Source of the DNA: Anolis sagrei | Lineage: Eukaryota; Chordata; Lepidosauria; Squamata; Anolidae | Length of the DNA stretch: 64,000 bases | Assembly (NCBI RefSeq): GCF_037176765.1 | Contig: NC_090021.1 | Location: forward strand, 152,281,370-152,345,369 | Direction: 5' to 3' | In this document: positions 12,065 through 23,900 of the stretch, one piece after another | Layout of the letters: every line of letters begins with the position of its first letter | Numbering within the stretch: the stretch's first letter is position 1 | Made by a program: the position numbers and the translations under genes | Notes under the pieces: generated by a model | Databases searched by the model: none | The model's input: only the letters and a program-made list of their open reading frames with translations | Told to the model about the DNA's origin: nothing

Positions 12065-12105
12065 CTCTAGAACATGGCCATATAGCCCAAAATTTTTTTA
12101 CAGCA

Positions 12106-12510
12106 ACCTATTTTCAGATAGCATAGGAAAGGGTTAACACTCCTGTGGTGTTTGTTTTGCTCTCTGTGCCCCTGCTCATAATATTTCATCTCACTTTCTG
12201 TCCCTGTGAGAATTGGATTTTGGAAACTTTGATTGTGGAAACAAGGATTGGTGATAAAGCTTCAGTGAAGATACCTTCTTTCCACGATAACTCTTTCAGG
12301 AGTGAATTTCCCTTCCGAGGGGTAGATTTCCTCTTACCTAATTCCTTACCCCCAAATGTTTGTAACTAGGAGTTGTAAGTCAAATGTTCTTAACTCAGGA
12401 TCTGCCATCTGCCTGTATGTAAAACAGTGGGCTGTAGTACTCATTCTGATGAGACTTAATATTCTAGGATTTGGAGATGTCAGGCTCAGAAGCTGTATTC
12501 CTCCATTCCA
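12106..12510. other. Unassigned intergenic sequence
   Basis: No splice-bounded frame, repeat end or RNA gene recognised. A short open frame with a hydrophobic start near 12145 has no other support. Confidence 0.35.
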
Positions 12511-12757
12511 TCTATATAAATAAAAATAATGTTAGATTGTGGGATTAACATAACTCAAAAACCACTGAACGAATTGCCCCCAATTTTGGCCACAAGACGC
12601 CTACTAATCCAAGGAGTGACCATCACTCACAAAAATTGATTTTGTCATTTAGGAGTTGTAGTTGCTGGGATTTATAGTTTATTTACAATCAAAGAGCATT
12701 CTGCACCCCACCAATGATGGAATTGGGCCAAACGTGGCACACGGGACTCCCATGACC

Positions 12758-12801
<44 letters not shown>

Positions 12802-14177
12802 TACTTTATTTATACCCCGCTACCATCTCCCCAAGGGACTTGGTGCAGCTTACATAAGGCCGAGCCCACAATACATCAATAATAAAAGCAATAACAAACA
12901 ACAATACAAAACAGTTAAAATAAATCTCATGAACAAAAAATAAGCAATAAACATTGACAATAGCACAACAAACGTTTAAAAACCTATGGCTGGACCAAAT
13001 GTAATAATTAAAATTTAAAAAATAATGCTGGGTATGAACAGATAAGATGTAACTGGAATAGGGTTTTCAGAGAGGGAAGGAGGCATGCAGGCAATCCTGA
13101 ATCAGTAATAAAGTGCATTTGGAGGACATATTGCTGAGAGTTTCCTATTCTGGGAAGGCAAACTAGAACAACCACGTTTTCAGGCTCCTCCTAAAGACTG
13201 CCAGAGTTGGGGCATGCCTAATGTCCCTGGAAAGTGAGTTCCAGAGTAGAGGGGCCACCACCGAGAAGGCGCTCTCACTCGTCCCCACCAATCGCGCCTG
13301 CGATGAAGGTGGGAGCGTGAGCAGGGCCTCTCCAGATGATCAAAGAGGTCGTGTGGGTTCGTACACAGAAATGCGGTCAAGCAGGTAGGTGGGTCCCAAA
13401 CCGTTCAGGGCTTTGTAGGTCAGAACCTGCACCTTGAATTGGGACCGGAAAATGAACAGCAGCCAGTGGAGCTCCTTGAACAGGAGGGTTGACCGCTCCC
13501 TGTAAGGAGCACCAGTTAACAACCTGGCCGCCAACCAACAGAAAACACTAAAGGTTTGGTGGGCATTGACCTTGAGTGTGGGAGTTGTAGTTCACCTACA
13601 TCCAGAGGGCACGATGGACTCAAACAATGATGGATCTGGACCAAACTTGGCATGAATATTCCATATGCCCAAATAGGAACACAAATGGAGTTTGGAGAAA
13701 ATAGACCTTGACATTTGAGAGTTGTAGTTACTGGGATTTATAGTTCACCTACAATCAAAGAGCATCCTGAACCCCAACAACAACAGAATTGGGGCAAACT
13801 TCCCACACAAAACCCCCATACCTAAGGCAATCCAGTCCAACTCCCTTCACCAGGGCAAGAAAACGTAATCAAAGCCCTCCTGACAAAGAGCCATCCGGCC
13901 ATAGATATAGATAAATAAATATGTATGATTCACACAGAGAGAGATATAGTATCATAGATTTGAAAGGGACCCCTAAAGAAGGACAATTATATGTTGCATA
14001 TTCAGGAGTAGGGAAACCAAACAATCTCCACATCAACACTGACAAAGAAACAGCAAGAAATTTTGTTTACCCACAAGCATCAAGAAATTACATATATTAG
14101 AAACCAACACTTTCTCATTACTTTATTTTCCAGATCACCAGACTGGGCCACAGCAACGCGTGGCAGGGGATGGCTAA
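12511..14177 (+). mobile_element. Helitron, non-autonomous, with an internal LINE insertion
   Basis: The 5' end is TCTATATAAATAAAAAT preceded by A, and the 3' end has a short hairpin (GCCAC, loop, GTGGC) followed by GGGGATGGCTAA and then T, fitting the Helitron rule of 5'-TC, 3'-CTRR and insertion between A and T without a target duplication. The 5' consensus agrees with the copies at 37844-38102 and 59162-59468. It carries a block of hAT-MITE-like sequence (12628-12758 and 13543-13830) split by the L2-like LINE at 12760-13542. No Rep/helicase coding sequence is present. Confidence 0.75.
12760..13542 (-). mobile_element. L2-like LINE 3' part
   Basis: On the minus strand the frame includes FRSQFKVQVLTYKALNGLGP and ends in the usual 3' tail with an (AAT)n run at 12759-12796. 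It interrupts the hAT-like block inside the Helitron. Confidence 0.75.
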
Positions 14178-14463
14178 TAAATAATAAATCTTTCATCATG
14201 TGGCTTTAGAGAGAATATTGTTTAATTCTCTGGGCCCTAATTTTGAGATAACATCCCCGAAACCAGGTCCTGCTATACAATCTAACAATGGGTTTAAAAG
14301 CTGCCTATAGAGTCCATCCCGCAAAATACACCAGATACCACCTCCCTGCAAACTTACTTACCCAGGATCTCACCCCACTTGCTTCCTTCCAAGTAATCTT
14401 GCAATCATATGAACTTCCTGCCTTGTAAAACCTCTCCAGCAAAGGGCCCTTCTGCTATTTTAT
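14178..14463. other. Unassigned sequence
   Basis: No gene or clear repeat end seen. Confidence 0.3.
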
Positions 14464-14622
14464 GAGGCCCCTTCCACACAGTCATATAACCCAGAATATT
14501 AAGGCAGAATAAGCCACAATATCTGCTTTGAACTGGAATATTTGAGCCCATACTGCAATATAGTCAAAGCAGTTCAAAGCAGATGATGTGGGATTTTATT
14601 CAGCTGCGTGGAAGGTCCCTGA
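14464..14622. repeat. Palindromic MITE (CCCCTTCCACACAG family)
   Basis: Inverted ends GGCCCCTTCCACACAG and CTGCGTGGAAGGTCCCT enclose copies of 'TCTGCTTTGAACTGGA' in both orientations. Relatives are at 59874-60000, 62284-62420 and 63422-63560. It ends about 240 bases before the start codon of the CUB/SEA/EGF gene. Confidence 0.7.
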
Positions 14623-14865
14623 GTGCAACTTTCCAACTTTCCATCTGATGGGATAATGGCACACATGTGTGTGGCAAAGTAGTAGTACATAAAGGGGACA
14701 CCTGGAGAATTTCCTCTTTTTTCTATCCTCTGAGGAAAGAGGGCAGGGAGGGGAGGGAATGTAATGGAGTAAACCATCCCAAAGTAACTATGAGTTGTCT
14801 GGGAGGAGAGCAGAGTCACTGCTAACACGGGTATCTTTTACAACAACTCCTGGCAGAACCTTACC

Positions 14866-14997
14866 ATGAAATTGCACTTTTCTCTATTGTTGTTTCCTTT
14901 TTTGCTTTTCTCTTTCCTGTTGGGAAAGGATAGGACCGATCAAGCTCCCGGGGTTTTACTGAGCCCAAATCTTGATGGAATAAAAGGTGAGAAACAG
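14866..14997 (+). CDS. Exon 1: start codon and signal peptide
   Basis: ATG at 14866 opens MKLHFSLLLFPFLLFSFLLG, a basic N-terminus and a long hydrophobic core typical of a secretory signal peptide. The frame continues to GIKGEKQ and ends at a near-perfect donor CAG|GTGAGT (phase 0). An earlier GTGAGA after AAAAG gives a phase that runs into a stop in exon 2, so the later donor is preferred. Exon 2 (15869-15908) adds TNISLEKSQQFKP and ends in phase 1. Confidence 0.75.
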
Positions 14998-17900
14998 GTG
15001 AGTGCTGCCCTCAATGACTGGTCAAACACACGTGTCCACGTGTGGGGTGTCACATAACTATCTCATTCTCCAGTGCTATGTCCCATGTGCCACTGAAGTG
15101 GATGGTCATGTAAGTTCAATAAATGCACCAGCTTCTCTGTGGACAATGTGCTTCTTTCAAAATTATGACAAATAATAATTACATAACTCAAGGTGAAATG
15201 TTGACGTAACTACAATTAGGAGCTCCCTTTGTTTGTGAGTTAGTGAATGAATGTGTCTGGGTTGTTGTAGGTTTTTTCGGGCTATATGGCCATGGTCTAG
15301 AGGCATTCTCTCCTGACATTTCGCCTGCATCTATGGCAAGCATCCTCAGAGGTAGTGAGGTCTGTTGGAACTAGGCAAAAGGGGTTTATATATCTGTGGA
15401 ATGACCAGGGTGAGACAAAGGACTCTTGTCTACTGGAGCTAGGTGTGAATGTTTCAACTGACCACCTTGATTAGCATACAATGGCCTGACTGTGCCTGGG
15501 GCAAACTTTTGTTGAGAGGTAATTAGATGTCCCTGCCTGCTTCCTCTCTGTTGTTGTGCTGTTGTAATTTTAGAGTTTTTTAAAATACTGGTAGCCAGAT
15601 TTTGTTCATTTTCATGGTTTCCTCCTTTCTGTTGAAATTGTCCACATGCTTGTGTATTTCAATGGCTTCTCTGTGTAGTCTGACATGGTGGTTGTGACAC
15701 CACCATGTCAGAAACGTCAGGAGAGAATGCCTCTAGACCATGGCCATATAGCCCGAAAAAACCTGCAACAACCCAGTGATTCCGGCCATGAAAGCCTTCG
15801 ACAATACAATGAATGTATCCTTTCTCTGAGTATAATGATATGACCTAATTCTTTGATTTTCTTTGCAGACAAATATATCACTTGAAAAATCCCAGCAATT
15901 CAAACCAGGTAAGATTTAAAGCTACAGCAGTCTCAAACAGCAAAATGGCTCATTCATGGGTTCAGTAATTGTAGTGAACAGTTTAGTTCCATTTATTGCA
16001 CAACACGCAATCAACTACACCCCAAACTCTCATACATGGGTTTCCTTAGTTATGGCTGGGGCTTGTGAGTGCTAGAAGGAAAGCTAAGGCTCCAAAACTA
16101 GTTCCTAACATACATTTTTTGAAATGTCCCGCTTCATAGAATTTCTTGAAAGTATCTAGAGTAATTAAGGGAAAGGTTTTCCCTTGACCTGAAGTCTACT
16201 CGTGTCCAACGCTGGGGGGGGGGGGGGTGCTCATCTTTATTTTTAAGCCGAAGAGCAGGCATTGTCCATAGACGCCTCCAAGGTCATGTGGCCAGCATGA
16301 CTGTGTGGAACACCGTTACCTTCCCGCTGAGGCAGTACCTACTGATCTATTCACATTTGCATGTTTTCGAAATGCTAGGCTTTCAAAAGTTGGGGCTACC
16401 AGCAGGAGCTCACCCTGCTCCCCAGATTCGAACCACCAACCTTTCGTTAAGCAAGTTCAGCAGCTCAGCAGTTTAACCTGCTGTGTCACAGGGGGCTCCA
16501 TAGTAATTACATTTAGTATTAAAAAACTCATAAATTACAACAGCACAACAACAGAGAGGAAACAAACAAGGACATCTAATCACCTCTCAACAAAAGTTTC
16601 CTCCAGGCACTGTCAGGCCATTATATGCTAATCAAGGTGGTCAGTTGAAACATTCACACCTAGCTCCAGCAGACAAGAGTCCTTTGTCCCACCCTGGTCA
16701 TTCCACAGATACATAAACCCTTTTTCCTAGTTCCAACAGACCTCACTACCTCTGAGGATGCTTGCCATAGATGCAGGCAAAACGTCAGGAGAGAATGCCT
16801 CTAGACCATGGCCATATAGTCTGAAAAAACCTACAACAACCCAGTGATTCCGACAATACATTTAGTTATATTTTAACATTTCAATAACGCAAGCCACTGG
16901 TGTGGGATACAAACACACACTTTTTTCTCATCCATTTTGGGGCTGACCCTATTAGAGGCAAAGACAACATAAAAGTAATTAGGAAAAAAGATGATTTTAT
17001 AGTCTCAATTTAGGCAATCTTTACAGCTATATCGTTGTCATTCTACTTTACTTGCTCTGGCCTTATTCTGTGGGTTGTGTTGGGAGAGCTTCTATTTATT
17101 TATTTATTTATTTATTTTATGTATTTTATGTATTTAATGTAGTCTCATATTTATTTATGTATTGCTTTGCTTGATATATGTGTTTTTAATTTGTTCAGTT
17201 TTGTGATATTTCATTTATTTTGTCTCTGCTTTTTGTAGCAATGGGGTTTTTTTTACATACGTTATTGTTAGTTGTTTTTGTTGTTGAATGCAGTATTCTG
17301 CTATGATCTAATCAGTCTCACACCCCTGTTGGCTGCACTGAAATAATACATGAGAAGATCTCCTTGAACAAGTTCATTCAAACCATTTCGATCATGACCA
17401 ATAGATTCAGCATCACCCATTTCAGCCAGACAGCATGTTAAATCTTCTCTCTTGACCTTACTTACTTACTTAGGCGATCCCTCGTTGGCTGAGTAGGATA
17501 GTCTTCCAGGATCAGAATTCTTGTGGGTCTGTAGATGGCTGTGGAGCCCTATTCTTGATCTGCATCTTCTTCTGCAGTGAGGGCATTGGTTTCCAGGTGG
17601 AAGGTGGTCCCAGTCGAGGTTGGCTTGACACGCCTTCCTCTTGGCACATTTCTCTCTTTCACCCTCCATTCATGCTTCTTCAAATTCTACAGCACTGCTG
17701 GTCACAGCTCACCTCCAGCTGGAGCGCTCAAGGGCCAGGGCTTCGCAGTTCTCAGTGTCTATGCCACAGTTTTTAAGGTTGGCTTTGAGCCCATCTTTAA
17801 ATCTCTTTTCCTGTCCACCCACATTCCGTTTTCCGTTCTTGAGTTCGGAGTAGAGTGGTCTCTTGACCACTCCTTGTAGAAAAGGTTAAAACCTGGAGGC

Positions 17901-20900
17901 TTCACAATCTTTTCTCAAACTTATATTCCTCCATTTTGTAGCACATTCCCATTTCTGAATCTTTTGTGACCACAAGCCATGAGTTGATATGTTTGGGACT
18001 CACGGTTGTGGGCTGACAAGGCAAGATCCAGCAGGCATGCTGAAAGGAAACAGCTCAATATCTGGCTGATTCCTGGATAAGAGACCACCTCAAACCCCTG
18101 CATACATACCACAAAGTAAGAAGAAATGCAGGATTTAAATGTGATAAAAAAATCAATCCACCTTGAAAGCCATTAACACTGATTTCCAGGCCTGTAGCTG
18201 GGGGGTGGGGTGGGGGTGGGGGTGGGGGTGGGTGGGTTAGGGGTTCAACCCCCCCCCCAAAATTTTCATGTTAAAAAAAAAACATGGTTTACTCATGAAT
18301 TTTTACTAGTTGACCAAATCCCCATGCTAAGTCTATGAGATGCAAAAAATTAAGAGTCCCTCCAGAACTGCAAGCACTATCTCAAGCAAATACTGACAAT
18401 TTATTCACACTGTCATTACTAACAGCAATAGCCGATGTACCGAAGCAACCAAGTTGGGGGGGGGGGGGGTTTGAATGCTCTCATTAAGGAGGCCAGACTT
18501 GGTGGAGGTGGTTGACAGGGACGGAGCTGCAGGCTATTAAAGGCTGCTCTGCCCCCTGCTGTGCTCTTTGCTTCAGTGTGACCCTAACCCCCCCCCCCCC
18601 CAATTTTCAACCCTCCCCAAAAAAAATTTCTGGCTACAGCCCTGCTGATTTCTTTTTACTAACCTCTCTCTTCCTCCTCTTTATCTATCATTTGTATGAG
18701 TAAAGAATACAAATATTTTTTTAAAAAATATTTTTTAATGGAAAAGGATATTTAAAGTCAGAATTATTTGATGGAAATGTCATATCTAAGTCAGTTTCTA
18801 ATTTCTGTAACAGGTGTAAAAACTCATGAAAGATAAAAGTTTCCTCTCAGTGACAGCAATTGTTGTTGTGTGGTTATTATTATTATATTAATTTCTTACT
18901 CTCATCTGCTTGTGGCTCCAGACAAGCACAACATAGTTAAAAACACACCAACATAAAAGCAGGGGCGGCTCAACCCATTACGGAAAGTAAGCATTTGCAG
19001 TATAGTTAATTTTGCCCAGGGGTGCACTTGAGGCGCTCTTGGGGGAAAATAGACCTTGACATATGCAAGTTGTAGTTACCGGGATGTATAGTTCACCTAC
19101 AATCAAAGAGCATTCTGAACTCCACCAGTGATGGAATTGAACCAAACTTGGCACACAGAACTCCCATGATCAACAGAAAACACTGGAAGGGTTTAGTGGG
19201 CATTGACCTTGGGTTTTGGAGTTGTAGTTCACCTACGTCCAGAGAGCACTGTGGACTCAAATAATGATGGATCTGGACCAAACTTGACACAAATACTAAA
19301 TTTGAACACTGTGAGGAGTTTGGAAAAAAATAGATCTTGACATGTGGGAGTTGTAATTGCTGTGATTTATAGTTCACCCACAATCAAAGAGCATTCTGAA
19401 CCCCACCAAAGTGATTGGTTGGGGGAGGGGCGCCAAAATACTGTTTGCTTACCGTTGAAAATTACCTAGGGCCGCCTCTGCATAAAAGATTATGTAAAAC
19501 ACATTGAAATGCCTTTCTACATATATGAAAATACAAAGAACAAAGATTAAAATACAGTAACTGCAGGTTGTGACTTCAAAATCCATAGTTCAAAATTGAC
19601 TAGTTAGGCCTGCTGGAAGAGATAGATCTTCAATAGTCTCTTAAATTCCGACCACTGGTTTAGTTGTCGGAACTCTTCCACAGACTTGGGGCAGCTGATG
19701 AAAAAGTCCTCTGGGTGATGGTCGCTAGTCGGGTTCTGGCTGGTTGGAGTAGCCACCCCCCAAAAGGACCTCAGTGTTTGGGGCGGATTGTATGGGAAAA
19801 GACAATCCTTTAGGTAACCTGGACACAAACCATGTAGAGCTTTAAATGTAAAAACCAACACTTTGTTCTTTGCTCAGAAACTAAATGTCTGCCAGTGGAG
19901 TGACTTTAGTATAGGGACAATATGCTCTATATTGGGTCCCAGATGTTTTAGCCTTCAACTCTCAGAAATCCTGTGGGTCCCAGATGTTTTGGCCTTCAAC
20001 TCTCAGAAATCCTAACAGCTGGTAAATTGGCTCAGATTTCTGGGAGTTGTAGGCCAAAATACCAGAGGTTGAGAACCACTGCTGTAACCAATCTGGCCAC
20101 CATGTTTTGAATTAGCCACCCCCCAAAAGGACCTCAGTGTTTGGGGCGGATTGTATGGGAAAAGACAATCCTTTAGGTAACCTGGACACAAACCATGTAG
20201 AGCTTTAAATGTAAAAACCAACACTTTGTTCTTTGCTCAGAAACTAAATGTCTGCCAGTGGAGTGACTTTAGTATAGGGACAATATGCTCTATATTGGGT
20301 CCCAGATGTTTTAGCCTTCAACTCTCAGAAATCCTGTGGGTCCCAGATGTTTTGGCCTTCAACTCTCAGAAATCCTAACAGCTGGTAAATTGGCTCAGAT
20401 TTCTGGGAGTTGTAGGCCAAAATACCAGAGGTTGAGAACCACTGCTGTAACCAATCTGGCCACCATGTTTTGAATTAATTGGAGTTTCAGAACTTGGTAA
20501 CCCAATGTACAGCACATTGTAGAGGTTACCAATGTGTGCACAACCATCTTTAGGTTTTCAGATTCTAGGAAGGGGCACAGCTGGCTGAAGATGGTAATAA
20601 GCACTCCTGACTGTTGCATTTACCTGGGCTGACATTTGGAGAGATGGATTCAGGAGCACTCAAGCTGCAAACACGGTCCATCAGGGGGAGTGTAACCCCA
20701 TCCAGAACTGGTTGACACACCTCCACCCCCAGATTAATGGCAAGCAGCTCTGTCTTGTCTGGATTCAGTTTCTATTTGTTTTTCTTCATCCAGCCCATTA
20801 CCTCCTCCAGGAATTCATTTGGAAGAGGTACACTGGGTTGAGGTAAAGCTGTTTTTGAAGGCATGGAGAAATATATTTGGGGGTCATAATCATACAGGAA

Positions 20901-23900
20901 GGAGGAGTAAATAGACAAGAAGCTGTGTGGAAAGGCTGTACAACATCATCACATATCAGGAAAAGACATGAAGAAAACATCCAGCCCGGTTAACCTCTTT
21001 CATCTTCTTGCATTCTAGTGCTAGATCTCCCATGGATATCCATGTACGTCCCTGTGAGAAGCTGCCACAGAAAGCTGAAAAAGAAATATGGAGAATTTTC
21101 TCCCCCCAAGTACCAGAATGGCTTTGAAGGAAACATTTGGTGCAACTGGACTGTTTGGGCAGGTTCTAGGAAACATATCATTATTTATATTGAAGGCTTT
21201 AAAAGTGACGACGATTGTGACAAAAATGAAGATAAGATTTTCTTTCATGGAGTTTCTTCATTTGCAGAGGACACGGCAGTCTATGCTTGCTGGAGGAAAG
21301 ATGTGCATGCCTTCGCTACATATGCAAAAGGTGTCAATGTGGTCTTCCTGATGAGGCATCCTAGAAAGGAAGGGTTTGTGGGAAGATACTATATATTCAA
21401 GCATCAAGAAACTCGGCCTCCACCCAAGGATGCAATTGACACTGAAATGCCTGTTCCACAACCATCTCCAGAAGCTATAAACAGCATTCTTCAATCTGAT
21501 AAGGAATCATTGTTATTTATACTGGATAATGCAAGTTCTAGTATCGCTGCAAATCATAGGATTAACAAAGCAAGGAGATTTAATGTGTCACTGCAAGCAA
21601 GCAGAAAAAATGCAAGTGTAGCTCTTATGAGTTTTGACAAGAAAACAGAAAATCTCAGGGTGCCATCCACATCTTTAAATAGGAGTGAAAAGCCTTCTGT
21701 GATCTGGAGAATGAGCACAGAAGAAATCACCATGGACCTCGATGAGCCTACCACTCCTTCCAGTGTTACCTCTTCTGACATTCCTTCTTCTGAATTAGAA
21801 CTTCTGGAACCATCTTCTGGCTTTTTAGAAGGAGAGGAACTTCCAAGCAAAATGCTAATTTCTACACAGGGGTTCTTTGTAGTGGATCATTCATGGATGA
21901 GTAGCAAATCTACACAGCTGGAGCCCAGAACCAGCTACCAGGAGCAACCTAGTGTGAGCATTTCTCTGAATGCAGCCACCAACATGCTGAACAGATCTAC
22001 CAAGATTGGGCTGAAAACGCAAAGCAGACACCTTCAGGGCTTAGCTATCCAACAGGGGTTGTCTACAACCACAGCAGCCCATATAATTGTAGAAAAGCAA
22101 GGACTTCCCCATATTGTCACTTTTTCAAAAGCAGCAGACACACTTTCTTTTCCTGCCCTGGACCTGGAGCCTTCATCCTTTCATAAGACTAGAGCAGCCC
22201 ATCTGTTTGCTACTCCAGACCCAGAGTCTATCCTCTCAGATCAGGAATATGTCCTCTTCCCATCTATGATACCAACATATCCTTTCTCACCTGCAGGATC
22301 ATACCAAACCCTTTCTGTATCTGCTGTGCTCCAGACACCTACTCTTTTAGAACAAAAATCCAGAACCTTCTCAACAACAGCACCTGACTTTTCATTCAGC
22401 ATGGAGGAGCTGGACTGTACAAAAGAAGGATCAAGTCTACAAGCAGCTCTTCAGCCTGATACCATTTGTCCAAGCACTACAGTATTAGAAGCAAGGGTTT
22501 CAGAAAATGCCGTGGTGGCTACCATGACCCTGCTGTCTCCTGTCTTCCTGGTTAATGAATTTGCCCCTTCCCTTGGATTCCAGACTGCAAAAGATATTGA
22601 AAATCCTTTGAGCAGCCCATGCAACCTGGAGAACAGCTATCTTGTTACACAGTTGTCCTCTAGTAGTTTGTCTACTCAAAAAACAAGGGTCTCATGTAGT
22701 AAGTGCTGGGCCGATTCGGAGTGCCTTTTCCCTTCTGCTGTACTATCTTCTGCCATCCAGCCATGGCTGGGAGGAAAAAAGAACAACTATCTTGATTCAC
22801 AATCTGAAGAGAGTGACAAGAAGGTGCTGCAAGTGAATATAGTAGAAGCTTTGAACTTTATGTCCACTCCTGAACTGCATTTATCCTTGGACAAAGTTAC
22901 ATTAAGCATGTTTCATCCTCTACACGACTCTTTCACTGAACTGCTTCTCCTTTCTGTGCCAATTATGAATGAAAAGAAGCAACCTGGGAAAATGGCAGAA
23001 CATGATTTCATCTCTAGGACAACAGTTGTTCCTTTTTTGTCAGATATTGTGATGCAGACTCCAACTATGTTGCCACCATTATCTTTAGAAGTGATAGGGC
23101 AAGGAAGAGGGCCAACCAGAGAGACCCACAAATCTTGGGAAATGAAGCATCCTGCTAAATTGCAGCAGCCTCCCTTGGAATTCATTGTGACTGGACTTGA
23201 TATTCCTGAAATTCTCCTGAAAGAAGAGGGCTTCGATTTCTCAGCTGTGCAGGCTTCCATAGCAGGGCTACTTTTGAATCAGAGAGGTATATTTTGTATG
23301 ATGTATTAGGTATCGGTTATAATTCCTCTATGGGTTATCACAACTTATAGAAAAGGAGGTAACAGGTAATGTTTTCTTTCACTTAAAGCAAGTGTGGGGA
23401 AAACTGTTTATGTCCCATGTGCGCCAGTTGCACCCGTACCTTGGGAAGTCTGATCTGGCCACAGTGGTCCACGCTCTTGTTACATCCCGAATAGATTACT
23501 GCAATGCACTCTACGTGGGGTTGCCTTTGAAGACTGATCTGAAACTTCAATTAGTCCAATGGGCGGCGGCCAGATTACTCACCAGAGCATCATACAGGGA
23601 ACATACCACCCCTCTGTTATGCCAGCTCCACTGGCTACCAATCCAGTTCCGAGCACAATTCAAAGTGCTGGTTTTGACCTACAAAACCCTATACGGCTCC
23701 GGCCCAGCATACCTGTCCGAAAGCATCTCCTTCTACATCCCGCCTCGGAGTTTAAGATCTTCTGGGGAGGCCCTGCTCTCGGCCCCACCTCTATCACAAG
23801 TGAGATTGGTGGGGACGAGGAGCAGGGCCTTCTCGGTGGTGGCCCCTCGCCTGTGGAACTTGCTTCCTGGGGAAATTAGGTCATCGACATCCCTCCTCTC

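Larger units (their letters stand above)
10758..12105. mobile_element. Penelope-derived fold-back with hammerhead-like arms, split by a hAT
   Basis: 10758-10890 and 10960-11083 plus 12065-12105 are inverted copies of the same sequence: TCTAGAGGCATTCTCTCCTG, then the reverse of GAAAC-like and CTGAGGA cores, and in the other arm the same read forward (CTGAGGA near 11031, GAAAT near 11056). The right arm is broken at CTCTAGAA by the hAT at 11084-12064 and resumes with CATGGCCATATAGCCC. The arms match the palindromes at 45904-46114 and 46822-47069. Confidence 0.75.

Noticed and set aside
12145-12369. Signal-peptide-like short open frame
   Set aside because: No splice or codon support and no downstream exon in phase.
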